DNA of 64,000 bases from Actinacidiphila yanglinensis (GTDB lineage Bacteria > Actinomycetota > Actinomycetes > Streptomycetales > Streptomycetaceae), in contig NZ_FNVU01000030.1 in assembly GCF_900107965.1 (NCBI RefSeq), positions 37,517 to 101,516 of the forward strand. Reading direction: 5' to 3'. This document shows positions 8,407 through 17,744 of this stretch, piece by piece. A program made the position numbers and the translations under genes. Within the stretch, counting starts at the first letter, position 1. Every line of letters begins with the position of its first letter. A model generated the notes under the pieces. It was not told the origin of the DNA. It worked only from the letters and a program-made list of their open reading frames with translations, and did no database searches.

Positions 8407-9606
8407 GTGAACGTGCTGGACATCCTGCTCATCCTCGCCGCCGTGTGGTTCGCCGTGATCGGCTACCGGCAGGGCTTCGTCGTCGGCGTCATGTCGGTGA
8501 TCGGCTTCCTCGGCGGCGGCCTGGCCGCCGTCTACCTGCTGCCGTTGCTGTGGGACAAGGCGACCGACAGCGCCACCCCGGGCTCGGTCGCGGTGATGTC
8601 CGCGGTGGTCCTCGTGATCGTGAGCGCGTCGGTGGGTCAGGCGTTCACCACGCACCTGGGCAACAAGGCGCGCACCCGGATCACCTGGTCGCCCGCCAAG
8701 GCGCTGGACGCGAGCGGCGGGGCGCTGGTCAACGTGCTCGCGATGCTCCTCGTCGCATGGCTGATCGGCAGCGCCCTGGCCACCACGACACTGCCGACGA
8801 TAGGCCGCGAGGTGCGGTCCTCGAAGGTGCTGCTCGGGGTGTCCCAGGTGGTGCCGCCCTCCGCCGACACCTGGTTCACCAACTTCAGCGACACCCTCGC
8901 GCAGAACGGCCTGCCGCAGGTCTTCGGCACGTTCGGCTCCGAGCCGATCACGTCGGTGCCCGCCCCTGACCCGGCACTGGTCGGCAGCCCCGCGGTCGCC
9001 GACGCCCGCGGCAGCATCGTGAAGGTGGTCGGCACCGCGCCGAGCTGCGGGAAGGTACTGGAGGGCTCGGGCTTCGTGTTCGCCAAGGACCGGGTGATGA
9101 CGAACGCGCACGTGGTCGGCGGCGTCTCCGAACCCACCGTGCAGGTCGGCGGGAAGGGGAGGCTGCACGACGCCCGGGTGGTGCTCTACGACTGGCAGCG
9201 CGACATCGCGGTCCTCGACGTGCCCGGACTGGATGCGCCGACCCTGCAGTTCGCCACGGGGAGCGAGCACAGCCGGGACGACGCCATCGTGGCGGGATTC
9301 CCGGAGAACGGCCCCTTCGACGTACGTGCCGCGCGTATCCGGGACCGGATCAAGGCCAGCGGGCCGGACATCTACCACCGCGGCACCGTGCACCGCGACG
9401 TGTACTCGCTGTACGCGACCGTCCGGCAGGGGAACTCCGGCGGGCCGCTGCTGAGCACCGACGGGAAGGTCGCCGGTGTGGTCTTCGCGAAGTCCCTGGA
9501 CGACTCCCACACGGGGTACGCACTGACCGCAGCCGAGGTGGCGCCGGACGTCACGGCGGGGCGTACCGCGGACCGGCAGGTCGACACCCAGGGATGCGCG
9601 CTGTGA
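8407..9606 (+). CDS. MarP-like membrane-anchored serine protease
   Basis: A 399-residue protein with four membrane helices in a CvpA-type domain (about 1-150) followed by an extracytoplasmic trypsin-like domain. The catalytic triad is visible: H235 (TNAHVVGG), D266 (RDIAVLDV), S344 (GNSGGPLL). Two cysteines (SCGKVL and the final GCAL) probably form the disulfide known in the MarP protease domain. In mycobacteria MarP is needed for acid and oxidative stress resistance through cleavage of cell-wall enzymes; the same role here is inferred. GTG at 8407 was chosen because the first membrane helix starts directly after it; the open frame continues upstream to 8341 without a credible start context. 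Confidence 0.9.
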   Translation: MNVLDILLILAAVWFAVIGYRQGFVVGVMSVIGFLGGGLAAVYLLPLLWDKATDSATPGSVAVMSAVVLVIVSASVGQAFTTHLGNKARTRITWSPAKALDASGGALVNVLAMLLVAWLIGSALATTTLPTIGREVRSSKVLLGVSQVVPPSADTWFTNFSDTLAQNGLPQVFGTFGSEPITSVPAPDPALVGSPAVADARGSIVKVVGTAPSCGKVLEGSGFVFAKDRVMTNAHVVGGVSEPTVQVGGKGRLHDARVVLYDWQRDIAVLDVPGLDAPTLQFATGSEHSRDDAIVAGFPENGPFDVRAARIRDRIKASGPDIYHRGTVHRDVYSLYATVRQGNSGGPLLSTDGKVAGVVFAKSLDDSHTGYALTAAEVAPDVTAGRTADRQVDTQGCAL

Positions 9607-10002
9607 CGTGCGACCCGAGGCGAACCCGAGGTGAAGAGGTGTGTACGGTCAGCCGCGTGCGGTGAGGCGGTGGGGGCTCAGTCCCTCACATGGCGGAGCC
9701 GCGCGCTGACCCAGCGCGCCCGACGGCCGAGTATGCGGGGAATGCCGAGCCGGCCTGCCCCCGTGGGGAGCAGGGTCATCCGGACAGCCTGATCCGAGGC
9801 GGTGAAGCCGCGGTGCGTGCGTGATACGTCACGGTAGTCGTGCGTCCAACCCATACCGAGCTACGTGCCCGCGCCTCTTGGTCGGTAATCGCGCTCGGGT
9901 CGACCGATTGGCTTATGCGCCCGGCAATATGACGATCATCGGATGGTCGTACCGCGGCCTCGGTGGTCCGGTCCGGGTCACTCGGCGGTTCCGTCCGGGT
10001 CC
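9607..10002. other. Gene-free interval between marP-like and hydrolase genes
   Basis: About 400 bp without a supportable gene between convergent genes. It holds an inverted repeat CGTGA-N4-TCACG (9820-9833), an AT-richer patch (about 9905-9945), and the start of an imperfect tandem repeat at 9961. A 33-codon minus-strand frame (9678-9779) lacks a ribosome binding site and was not accepted. Confidence 0.5.
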
Positions 10003-10029
10003 TCAGCGGTCCGGTTCCGGGTCCCTCAG
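9961..10029 (+). repeat. Imperfect tandem repeat, three units of 21-25 bp
   Basis: Three consecutive units (9961-9985, 9986-10006, 10007-10029) share a core of the form CGGTnCCG(G)TnCGGGTC followed by CTCAG or CTCGG. The third unit and part of the second encode the last residues of the hydrolase (minus strand). Confidence 0.65.
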
Positions 10030-11001
10030 CCAGTTGATCAGCTCGGCCGAGAACGCCGCCGGGTCCTCCTCGTGCGGGAAGTGCCCGAGGCCGTCGAAGA
10101 GCCGCCAGCGGTAGGGCGCCTCGACGTACTCCCCGTTGCCCGCCACGTTCTTGGTACCGATCGCCGGGTCGAGTGAGCCGTGCATCTGCAGGGTGGGCAC
10201 CCGGACCGGGCGCTTCATCCGCCGGTTGAACTGGAGCCCGTCGGGCCGGGCCATCGATCGCACCATCCAGCGGTACGGCTCCACGGCGCAGTGCGCGGTG
10301 GACGGGATCTGCATGGCCTCGCGGTAGACGGTGATGGACTCCTCGTCCAGCGGCTGCGGGCCCGACCACTCCCGGATCAGCTTGCCGACCAGCGCGGCGT
10401 CGTCGGCGACGAGTTGGCGCTCGGGCACCCAGGGCCGCTGGAAGCCCCAGATGTAGCCGCCCGACCGGCTCTGCCGCAGGTCGGTGAGCATCGCGGCCCG
10501 CCAGCGCCGTGGGTGCGGCATCGAGCACACCGCCAGCCGCCGTACCAGCTTGGGCCGCATCGCCGCGGCGGTCCACGCGAGGTAGCCGCCGAGGTCGTGG
10601 CCGACCAGCGCGGCATCGGGTTCGCCGAGGGAGCGGATCACCCCTGTCACGTCGAGCGCCAGGTTGCCGGGGTCGTAGCCGCGGGGCGTGCGGTCGCTCC
10701 CGCCCACCCCGCGCAGGTCCATCGCGACCGCGCGGAAGCCCGCGTCGGCGAGCGCGGTGAGCTGGTGCCGCCAGGCCCACCAGAACTGCGGGAAGCCGTG
10801 CAGGAGCAGCACGAGCGGGCCGTCGCCGGCCTCGGCGATGTGGAAGCGGGCGCCGTTGGCGGCCACGTCGCGGTGGGTCCAGGGACCGTCGAGGCGGGGG
10901 ACCTGCACGCCTCGGCCGCGCTCCGGGCCGCTTCGGCCGGTTCCGTCCTGCACCGGGCTGGGCCGGTTGGGCTGGTTGGGCGACCTGGCGGCGAGGTTCA
11001 T
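10003..11001 (-). CDS. Alpha/beta hydrolase, epoxide hydrolase-like
   Basis: A 332-residue protein with the epoxide-hydrolase/haloalkane-dehalogenase layout: oxyanion motif LLHGFPQFWWAW, nucleophile elbow VGHDLGGYLAW (aspartate as nucleophile rather than serine), a tyrosine-containing cap domain (GYIWGFQRPW), and a late GLGHFPHEE histidine. The aspartate nucleophile supports epoxide hydrolysis; the natural substrate is unknown. The conserved part starts near residue 38 (RLDGPWTHRDVAANG), so a GTG at 10908 may be the true start, giving 301 residues; the longer form has a Pro/Arg-rich tail. It lies 13 bp downstream of the holin-X gene and is probably co-transcribed with it. Confidence 0.85.
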   Translation of the reverse strand: MNLAARSPNQPNRPSPVQDGTGRSGPERGRGVQVPRLDGPWTHRDVAANGARFHIAEAGDGPLVLLLHGFPQFWWAWRHQLTALADAGFRAVAMDLRGVGGSDRTPRGYDPGNLALDVTGVIRSLGEPDAALVGHDLGGYLAWTAAAMRPKLVRRLAVCSMPHPRRWRAAMLTDLRQSRSGGYIWGFQRPWVPERQLVADDAALVGKLIREWSGPQPLDEESITVYREAMQIPSTAHCAVEPYRWMVRSMARPDGLQFNRRMKRPVRVPTLQMHGSLDPAIGTKNVAGNGEYVEAPYRWRLFDGLGHFPHEEDPAAFSAELINWLRDPEPDR

Positions 11002-11014
11002 GCTGACGAGCGTG

Positions 11015-11491
11015 TCACATCTTCGATTCGAGCGCGGGCGCCGCGGCCGTTGCGCCGACCGGCTTGGCGTCCTGCGGCTCGACCGGGCGCGCGTGCGGCT
11101 TCGCCTTCTGGAGGACCGCGGCGGTCTTCTTGGCCGAGTCGATCGAGCGCTCCGGCTTCTTCACCTTCTTGAACCGGCCGTACGCCAGAAGTGCGAGCAC
11201 CGCGAAGATGAGCAGATAAGCGCCGAACACGATGAAGAACGACCAGCCGAGGGTGATGCCCAGCGCGTGAATGCCCAGCGCGGCCGCCACGCTGCCGACC
11301 GGCACCGCGAAGAAGAGTGCGGCCAGCGCCATGATCAGGGCGCCGCTGCCGACCGCGGCACGTTTCGCGTCCTGCCTGATCTCGGTCTTGGCCAGCGCGA
11401 TCTCGTCGTGCACCAGGGCGGACAGTTCTGCCGTGGCAGCGGAGAACAGCTCGCCGAGGCTGCGCTCGTCACCGTTCGAGGCTGGGCTCAT
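11015..11491 (-). CDS. Phage-holin-family (actinobacterial holin-X type) membrane protein
   Basis: A 158-residue protein: N-terminal amphipathic region (GELFSAATAELSALVHDEIALAKTE), two adjacent membrane helices (about 55-80 and 85-110), then a basic Ala/Lys-rich cytoplasmic tail. This matches the chromosomal 'putative actinobacterial holin-X' family (PF07332). Despite the name, such proteins are widespread, are not part of prophages, and have no proven lytic role. No phage genes surround it; neighbours are nhaA and a hydrolase. Start ATG at 11491 follows GAGGACTCG (minus strand). Confidence 0.85.
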   Translation of the reverse strand: MSPASNGDERSLGELFSAATAELSALVHDEIALAKTEIRQDAKRAAVGSGALIMALAALFFAVPVGSVAAALGIHALGITLGWSFFIVFGAYLLIFAVLALLAYGRFKKVKKPERSIDSAKKTAAVLQKAKPHARPVEPQDAKPVGATAAAPALESKM

Positions 11492-11570
11492 CGAGTCCTC
11501 CGTGGTTGTTGCGCCGCTTCGCTGCGGGTCGTGGTGGTCCGGTCAAGTGAACGTCTGCCCCGATCATGCC

Positions 11571-12971
11571 TTACGCGCCGTCAGGGCCGCCCGCGTCCCT
11601 GTCCTGCCGCGCCAGTGCGGCGAGCCTGCGGTGCTCGGCGGCTTTGCGCTCCAGGATCTCGGCCATCCGTACGTGGTAGGCGAACCGGTCCTGCACGTAG
11701 ATGTCGGGGATGCCGTCCTCGTCGTCGTCCCGCTCCTCCTCCGCGGTCAGCGCGCGGTACCTGTTGTTGCGGAGTTTGAGCAGAACCGCGGCCAGTAGCG
11801 CCGCGATGAGGGAGCCGACCAGGACGGCGGCCTTGGCCTCGTCGGCGAGCCGCGGGTGGGCGGCGAAGGCGAGTTCGCCGATCAGGAGGGAGACGGTGAA
11901 GCCGATCCCGGACAGGGTCGCGAGGGCGAGAACGTCCGGCCAGCTCAGGTCGGGGTTGAGCTTCGCGCGGGTGAAGCGGACGGCCAGCCAGGTGCCGCAG
12001 AACACGCCCAGCGTCTTGCCGAAGACCAGGCCGAGGACGACGCCGAGCGTCTCGGGGCGGCGGAACACGTCGCCGAGCGCACCGCCGGAGACCGACACGC
12101 CGGCCGCGAACAGTGCGAACAGCGGGACGGCCAGGCCCGCCGACAGCGGCCGCACCAGGTGCTCGATGCGTTCGGCGGGTGCCTGCTCCTCGCCCTCCCG
12201 GCGGGTACAGCGCAGCATCAGGCCCATGGCGACACCCGAAATCGTGGCGTGGACACCGCTGTTGTACATCAGCGCCCAAGTGACGAGTGCGAGCGGGACG
12301 TACACGTACCAGCCGTGCACCGCCACGCGTTGCAGCAGCCAGAACAGCACCAGGCACGCCACCGCGCCGGCCAGCGCCGCGTAGTCGAGGTCGGAGGTGA
12401 AGAAGATCGCGATGATCAGGATCGCGAGGAGGTCGTCGACGACGGCGAGGGTGAGCAGGAAGGCGCGCAGCGCGGAGGGAAGCGCGGTGCCCAGGACGGC
12501 GAGTACGGCCAGCGCGAAGGCGATGTCGGTGGCGGTCGGCACCGCCCAGCCCTTGAGGGAGCCGCCCCCCGCGACGTTGACGACGGTGTAGACGACCGCG
12601 GGGAGGGCCATGCCGCACACGGCCGCGACGACGGGGAGCGCCGCCTTGGCCGGTTCGTGCAACTCGCCTGTGACGAGCTCGCGTTTGAGTTCGATCCCCG
12701 CGACGAAGAAGAACACGGCGAGCAGGCCGTCGGCGGTCCAGTGCGCGACGGACAGGTACAGGCCGACCGCGGACGGGCCGAAGTGGAAGTCGGAGGCGGT
12801 CTCATAGCTGTGGTGGAGGGTGTTCGCCCAGATGAGGGCGACGACGGCGGAGAGCAGCAGCAGGATGCCGCCGACGGTCTCGGTGCGCAGGGCGTCGGCG
12901 ACGAAGTTCCGTTCGGGCAGGGGGAGGCGGTCGAGCAGCACGGAGGAGCGGCGGGGTGACTGCTCGGTCAC
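11571..12971 (-). CDS. nhaA: Na+/H+ antiporter NhaA
   Basis: A 466-residue polytopic membrane protein (about 11-12 helices) exchanging H+ for Na+ and controlling pH and sodium. The ion-binding aspartate pair is visible in LTLAVVDDLLAILII, and the family segments FFFVAGIELKRE and TISGVAMGL are present. The GTG start at 12971 has AGGAGG 8 nt upstream; the frame continues upstream to 13127 but without initiation signals. The C-terminal 65 residues are a charged cytoplasmic extension (EEERDDDEDGIPD, then a helix RMAEILERKAAEHRRLAALA), absent from E. coli NhaA; a regulatory role is possible. Confidence 0.93.
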   Translation of the reverse strand: MTEQSPRRSSVLLDRLPLPERNFVADALRTETVGGILLLLSAVVALIWANTLHHSYETASDFHFGPSAVGLYLSVAHWTADGLLAVFFFVAGIELKRELVTGELHEPAKAALPVVAAVCGMALPAVVYTVVNVAGGGSLKGWAVPTATDIAFALAVLAVLGTALPSALRAFLLTLAVVDDLLAILIIAIFFTSDLDYAALAGAVACLVLFWLLQRVAVHGWYVYVPLALVTWALMYNSGVHATISGVAMGLMLRCTRREGEEQAPAERIEHLVRPLSAGLAVPLFALFAAGVSVSGGALGDVFRRPETLGVVLGLVFGKTLGVFCGTWLAVRFTRAKLNPDLSWPDVLALATLSGIGFTVSLLIGELAFAAHPRLADEAKAAVLVGSLIAALLAAVLLKLRNNRYRALTAEEERDDDEDGIPDIYVQDRFAYHVRMAEILERKAAEHRRLAALARQDRDAGGPDGA

Positions 12972-13108
12972 GGGCGCGGCCTCCTGGGCGTCGATGCCTG
13001 CGGGGACACAGGTCTCCTGTGTGCCGACCAGACGTACCGGCGCGTCCACCAGTCTTGTCGCGTTGGCGGGGTGAGGGGGGATCGGATTAGCCCGGAGGAG
13101 TGAAGCGC

Positions 13109-13146
13109 GAAGGGCGCCCGCACTCATAGGAGTGAGGGCGCCCTTC
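13109..13146 (-). terminator. Terminator of acsA
   Basis: Long stem: GAAGGGCGCCC (13109-13119) pairs with GGGCGCCCTTC (13136-13146), and inner CACTC pairs with GAGTG around an ATAG loop. It lies 69 bp beyond the acsA stop on the minus strand. Confidence 0.75.
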
Positions 13147-13214
13147 GAGGGGTCGTGCCGGTCGTACCGTTCGTTCCGGGGGTGCGGCGGTGTGCTTGTG
13201 CGGGACTTCCGGGG

Positions 13215-15173
13215 TCAGTCCTCGCTGGGCGCCGAGGGCAGCTTGCTCTGGATGAGGTCCATGACGGAGGAGTCCGTGAGCGTCGTGACGTCACCCAGGG
13301 CGCGGTTCTCCGCGACGTCGCGCAGCAGGCGGCGCATGATCTTGCCGGACCGGGTCTTGGGCAGCTCGGAGACGATCAGGATGCGCTTGGGCTTGGCGAT
13401 CGGGCCGAGGGTCTTCCCGACGTGGTCGCGCAGTTCTCCGGCGAGTTCGGCACTGTCCTCGGCGGTGCCGCGCAGGATGACGAACGCGACGATGGCCTGC
13501 CCGGTGGTCTCGTCGGCGGCGCCGACCACGGCGGACTCGGCGACCTTGGGGTGCGAGACGAGCGCGGACTCGACCTCAGTGGTGGAGATGTTGTGGCCCG
13601 AGATCAGCATCACGTCGTCGACCCGGCCGAGCAGCCAGATGTCGCCGTCGTCGTCCTTCTTCGCGCCATCGCCGGCGAAGTAGCGGCCGGGGAAGCGGGA
13701 CCAGTAGGTGTCGATGTACCGCTGGTCGTCGCCCCAGATGGTGCGGAGCATCGACGGCCAGGGCTCGGTGAGCACCAGGTAGCCGCCGGAACCGTCGGGC
13801 ACCTCGTTCGCCTCGTCGTCCACCACCGTGGCCGAGATGCCGGGTAGCGGGGTCTGCGCCGAGCCGGGCTTGGTCTCCGTGACACCGGGCAGCGGGCTGA
13901 TCATCATGGCACCGGTCTCGGTCTGCCACCACGTGTCCACGATCGGGGTATGGCCGCTGCCGATGTGCTCCCGGTACCAGACCCACGCCTCGGGGTTGAT
14001 CGGCTCGCCGACGCTGCCGAGAACGCGCAGGCTGCTCAGGTCGAAGCCGGCGGGGATGTCGTCACCCCACTTCATGAAGGTGCGGATCGCCGTCGGCGCG
14101 GTGTAGAGGATCGTCACGCCGTACTTCTGCACGATCTCCCAGAACCGGCCCTGGTGCGGGGTGTCGGGCGTCCCCTCGTAGATCACCTGGGTCGCGCCGT
14201 TGGAAAGCGGGCCGTAGACGATGTACGAGTGCCCGGTGACCCAGCCGATGTCGGCGGTGCACCAGTAGACGTCGGTCTCCGGCTTGAGGTCGAAGACGGC
14301 GTGGTGGGTGTAGCTGGCCTGGGTGAGGTAGCCGCCCGAGGTGTGCAGGATGCCTTTCGGCTTCCCGGTGGTGCCCGAGGTGTAGAGGATGAACAGCGGC
14401 TGCTCGGCCTCGAACGCCTCGGGGATGTGCTCGGTGGACTGCCGGCCGGTGATCTCGTGCCACCACACGTCGCGGCCCTCGGTCCACGCCACGTCCTGCC
14501 CGGTGCGGCGGATCACCAGGACGTGCTCGACCTGCGGGGTGCGGGCCACCGCGTCGTCGATCGCGGGCTTGAGCGCCGACGGCTTGCCCCGGCGGTACCC
14601 GCCGTCGGCGGTGATGACCAGCTTGGCGTCGGCGTCGTCGATCCGGGACGCGACCGCGTCGGCGGAGAAGCCGCCGAAGACCACCGAGTGCGCGGCGCCG
14701 ATCCGGGCGCAGGCGAGCATCGCCACCACGGCCTCAGGGATCATCGGCAGGTAGACCGCGACCCGGTCGCCCTTGCCGACGCCGAGCTCGGTCAGGGCGT
14801 TGGCGGCGCGGGACACCTCGTCCTTCAACTCCGCGTACGTCACGGCCCGCGTGTCGCCCGGCTCGCCCTCGAAGTGTATGGCGACGCGGTCGCCGTGCCC
14901 TGCCTCGACGTGTCGGTCCACGCAGTTGTACGCGACGTTGAGCCGCCCGTCGGCGAACCACTTGGCGAACGGCGGGTTGGACCAGTCAAGCGTCTGGGTG
15001 GGCTCGGTCTCCCAGGTCAGGCGACGGGCCTGCTCGGCCCAGAAGCCCAACCGGTCGGCCTTGGCCTGTTCGTACGCGGCCGCGGTGACGTTGGCCGCCG
15101 CGGCCAGTTCTTTCGGGGGAGCAAACCGCCGCTCCTCCTTCAGCAGGTTGGCCAGGCTCTCGTTGCTGCTCAC
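13215..15173 (-). CDS. acsA: Acetyl-CoA synthetase
   Basis: A 652-residue AMP-forming ligase converting acetate, ATP and CoA to acetyl-CoA. Seen: the P-loop-like ILYTSGTTGKPKG, the aromatic/adenylate motifs YWCTADIGWVTGHSY and DTWWQTETGA, and the C-terminal PKTRSGKIMRRLLRDVA whose lysine is the conserved acetylation-controlled catalytic residue. Length and motif order are those of canonical Acs. The GTG start at 15173 has AAGGAG at the right distance. A strong terminator follows. Confidence 0.97.
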   Translation of the reverse strand: MSSNESLANLLKEERRFAPPKELAAAANVTAAAYEQAKADRLGFWAEQARRLTWETEPTQTLDWSNPPFAKWFADGRLNVAYNCVDRHVEAGHGDRVAIHFEGEPGDTRAVTYAELKDEVSRAANALTELGVGKGDRVAVYLPMIPEAVVAMLACARIGAAHSVVFGGFSADAVASRIDDADAKLVITADGGYRRGKPSALKPAIDDAVARTPQVEHVLVIRRTGQDVAWTEGRDVWWHEITGRQSTEHIPEAFEAEQPLFILYTSGTTGKPKGILHTSGGYLTQASYTHHAVFDLKPETDVYWCTADIGWVTGHSYIVYGPLSNGATQVIYEGTPDTPHQGRFWEIVQKYGVTILYTAPTAIRTFMKWGDDIPAGFDLSSLRVLGSVGEPINPEAWVWYREHIGSGHTPIVDTWWQTETGAMMISPLPGVTETKPGSAQTPLPGISATVVDDEANEVPDGSGGYLVLTEPWPSMLRTIWGDDQRYIDTYWSRFPGRYFAGDGAKKDDDGDIWLLGRVDDVMLISGHNISTTEVESALVSHPKVAESAVVGAADETTGQAIVAFVILRGTAEDSAELAGELRDHVGKTLGPIAKPKRILIVSELPKTRSGKIMRRLLRDVAENRALGDVTTLTDSSVMDLIQSKLPSAPSED

Positions 15174-15260
15174 GCCAGCTCCTTGTCAGGGTGTCCCAGA
15201 TGTCCCGGCACTACCTCATCAGTCCTGGCGCACCCTGACAAGAGCTCATCGAGAAATGGT

Positions 15261-17570
15261 TTAGACCTTTGTGATCAGGGTGGCGGCCGGCTCGCCGGGA
15301 GGGTCCGCGGGCGGTCCGGGTGCGGCGGCTTCGGGCAGCACCGCGGTGAACACCCCGGTCGGGCGGTCCAGGATGTACGCCTGCGCCTCGGCGACGTGGA
15401 AGTACATCCCGTGCAACTGGAGGGTGCCGTCGACGACCCGGCGGGCCACGCGCGGATGGGCCGTCAGATGCTCCAGCTGGGTGATGACGTTGGCCAGCGC
15501 GAGGCGTTCCTGGTCGTCGGCCACGGGGCGGTCGGCGAGGGAGGGGACGGCGGCCGGCATGGTGACGGCCGGGGTGGCGGGGATAGGGGCGTCATGAGCG
15601 GGGGCCCGGCCGCTGTCGGTGCTGTCGCCGGCGAGGCGGGCCAGGCTGGGTCGGCCATGGCGCAGCCACCTGGCCAGCGGGGTCTGCGCGCCCGGTTCGT
15701 GATCGGAGCCGAGCAGAGCCTGCATCGCCCCGCATCCGGAGTGCCCGCACACGGTGATGCCGGAGACCTGGAGCACATCGACGGCGTACTCCACGGCGGC
15801 GGCCACCGAGTCGCAGGAATCGTCGGAACCGGGCGGCGGCACCATGTTGCCGACGTTGCGGACCGTGAACAGGTCGCCCGGTCCGCTGGAGGTGATCATG
15901 CTGGTGATCAGCCGGGAGTCGGCGCAGGTCAGGAAGAGGTGACCGGGGCTCTGGCCCTCCCGCGCGAGTCTCGCCAGCTCGTCCCGCACCAGCGGCGCGG
16001 TGTGGCGCTGGAAGTTGCTGACCCCGCCCAGGAGTTGGCCGCCACTGGTCGCCGGGGCCGCCACCGGCCGGGTGCAGTGGTGGTTTCGCCATGGTGTCCA
16101 GGGCCGGCACGCGTGAGAGCTGACCGGCTCGCTGACGGTCCGGCCGGCCGCGTCGCCGAGCATCGCGTGGCCGCCGCGCGAACGGTGCCGCGTGCACCAG
16201 GCGTTGAGCGCCTCGTAGGCGGCGTGGTCCATGAACGAGCCGTCCAACTCCACCATCACGCTGGCCTGCGCCGGGACCTCGGCAAGCGCTTTGGTCAGCC
16301 GTGGCACCGCGAGGAACGTCAACTGCCCGCTGACCCGCACCCGGTGGCACCCCTCTTCCGCGCTGACGCTGACCCGCGTGTGGGTGAGGCTGCGCAGCGC
16401 GAGGACGACCGCGACGGCGATGCCGGCGAGCACGCCCTGGAGCACGCCGAAGACCACCACGGTGCCGAGGGTCACCGCGTACACCGGGAACTCCCGGTGG
16501 CGCTGGATGTGTCGGATGTGCGCGAAGCTGACCATGCGCATGCCGACCAGCATCACCAGAGCGGCGAGCGCCGCGAGCGGGATCTGCTCCAGGATGCCCG
16601 CCGCGAGCCCCGCGCACGACAGCACCCAGACGCCGTGCAGCACCGTGGACCGGCGGGTGCGCGCGCCCGCCTCGACGTTGGCCGAGCCGCGCATCGCGCC
16701 GCCCGCCACCGGCAGGCCGCCGAGCAGACCGGACATGACGTTGGCGGCACCCTGGCCGAGCAGTTCGCGGTCGAGGCGGGCCGGCGGTGCGTGCGGTCCC
16801 GGGCGCTTGCTCTGGAGGGCGTCCACGGCGACGGCCGACAGCAGCGACTCCATGCTTGCCACCAGGGTGACGGTCAGGACCGCCGCGACGACGGCCGTCA
16901 CGGGTCCACCGGGGACGGCCGGCAGTCCTGGGGCGCTCCAACGGGGCAACTCCACCCGCGGCATCGACCATGCCGCGCTCGCCGCGGTGGCCAGCGCGAT
17001 CGCCGCCAGCGGTGCGGGCACCGCACGCAGCATCCGGGCCCGGCCGCGCAGCCGCGGCCAGCCGATCAGCACGGCCAGGGTGAGGGCTCCGATGACCGGG
17101 GTGGTGCGATGGGCGTGCACCAACTGTTCCGGCAGCGCCGCGAGGTTGGCGACGGCGGAGATCTGCGGGGTGCCGCCGAGCACGACGTGCAGTTGGCCGA
17201 CCGCGATGACCATACCGATGCCGGCGAGCATGCCGTGCACGATGGCCGGGCTGACCGCGAGCGCGGCTCTGGCCACCCGCAGCCCGCCGAGCAGCAACTG
17301 CGCCAGGCCGGCCAGCACGGTGATCGCGCAGGTGGCACGCCAGCCGTAGCGGTCGACCAGGCCCGCGGTCACCACGACCAGGCTGGTGGCACCGCCGCTG
17401 ACCTGTAGCGGCGCTCCGCCCAGCGACCCGGCGACGATGCCGCCGACGGCTGCCGCGACCAGACCGGACTGCAAGGGGGCTCCGGTCGCGAGCGCGATGC
17501 CGAGCGACAGGGGCACGGCGATCAGGAAAACGGTGATCGACGCGGACAGATCAGGCCGCAGGCTTCTCAT
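15261..17570 (-). CDS. SulP transporter-STAS-beta carbonic anhydrase fusion
   Basis: About 769 residues in one chain. Residues ~1-400 are a SulP/SLC26 anion transporter with 10-14 helices and no long loops; ~410-475 form a STAS-like domain (VRVSGQLTFLAVPRLTKAL...VMVELDGSFMDHAAYEAL); ~520-750 form a beta-class carbonic anhydrase with zinc/active-site motifs TCADSR and GHSGCGAM. Such fusions are known in bacteria and are thought to couple bicarbonate (or other anion) transport to CO2/HCO3- conversion. The start is uncertain: ATG at 17570 follows GGGGAG; two upstream in-frame ATGs (17591, 17609) are possible. A histidine/arginine-rich linker joins STAS and anhydrase. Confidence 0.92.
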   Translation of the reverse strand: MRSLRPDLSASITVFLIAVPLSLGIALATGAPLQSGLVAAAVGGIVAGSLGGAPLQVSGGATSLVVVTAGLVDRYGWRATCAITVLAGLAQLLLGGLRVARAALAVSPAIVHGMLAGIGMVIAVGQLHVVLGGTPQISAVANLAALPEQLVHAHRTTPVIGALTLAVLIGWPRLRGRARMLRAVPAPLAAIALATAASAAWSMPRVELPRWSAPGLPAVPGGPVTAVVAAVLTVTLVASMESLLSAVAVDALQSKRPGPHAPPARLDRELLGQGAANVMSGLLGGLPVAGGAMRGSANVEAGARTRRSTVLHGVWVLSCAGLAAGILEQIPLAALAALVMLVGMRMVSFAHIRHIQRHREFPVYAVTLGTVVVFGVLQGVLAGIAVAVVLALRSLTHTRVSVSAEEGCHRVRVSGQLTFLAVPRLTKALAEVPAQASVMVELDGSFMDHAAYEALNAWCTRHRSRGGHAMLGDAAGRTVSEPVSSHACRPWTPWRNHHCTRPVAAPATSGGQLLGGVSNFQRHTAPLVRDELARLAREGQSPGHLFLTCADSRLITSMITSSGPGDLFTVRNVGNMVPPPGSDDSCDSVAAAVEYAVDVLQVSGITVCGHSGCGAMQALLGSDHEPGAQTPLARWLRHGRPSLARLAGDSTDSGRAPAHDAPIPATPAVTMPAAVPSLADRPVADDQERLALANVITQLEHLTAHPRVARRVVDGTLQLHGMYFHVAEAQAYILDRPTGVFTAVLPEAAAPGPPADPPGEPAATLITKV

Positions 17571-17744
17571 GGACTCCCCACTCCTCATTCCCTCGACACT
17601 CCCAAGCATCTGTAAATGGAGGGTAATGGAGCGATTGCGGAGAGTGAAGTATGGAGCCCGAATCCCTGTGCTATTTCCGTCTTTCGAGTGAATTGTGCTG
17701 CGCGGAGGTGAGTTGGACTCGCGTGATGGGGAGTGACCCTGCGG

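Noticed and set aside
9678..9779. 33-codon minus-strand frame between the marP-like and hydrolase genes
   Set aside because: No ribosome binding site, promoter or family recognised.
11015..11491. Prophage holin
   Set aside because: The holin-X family is chromosomal in actinobacteria, and no lysin, tail or integrase gene is nearby.
13950..17408. 1152-codon open frame on the plus strand
   Set aside because: Antisense to acsA and the SulP-anhydrase gene, both of which have clear motifs; composition is a Gly/Arg/Asp shadow pattern.
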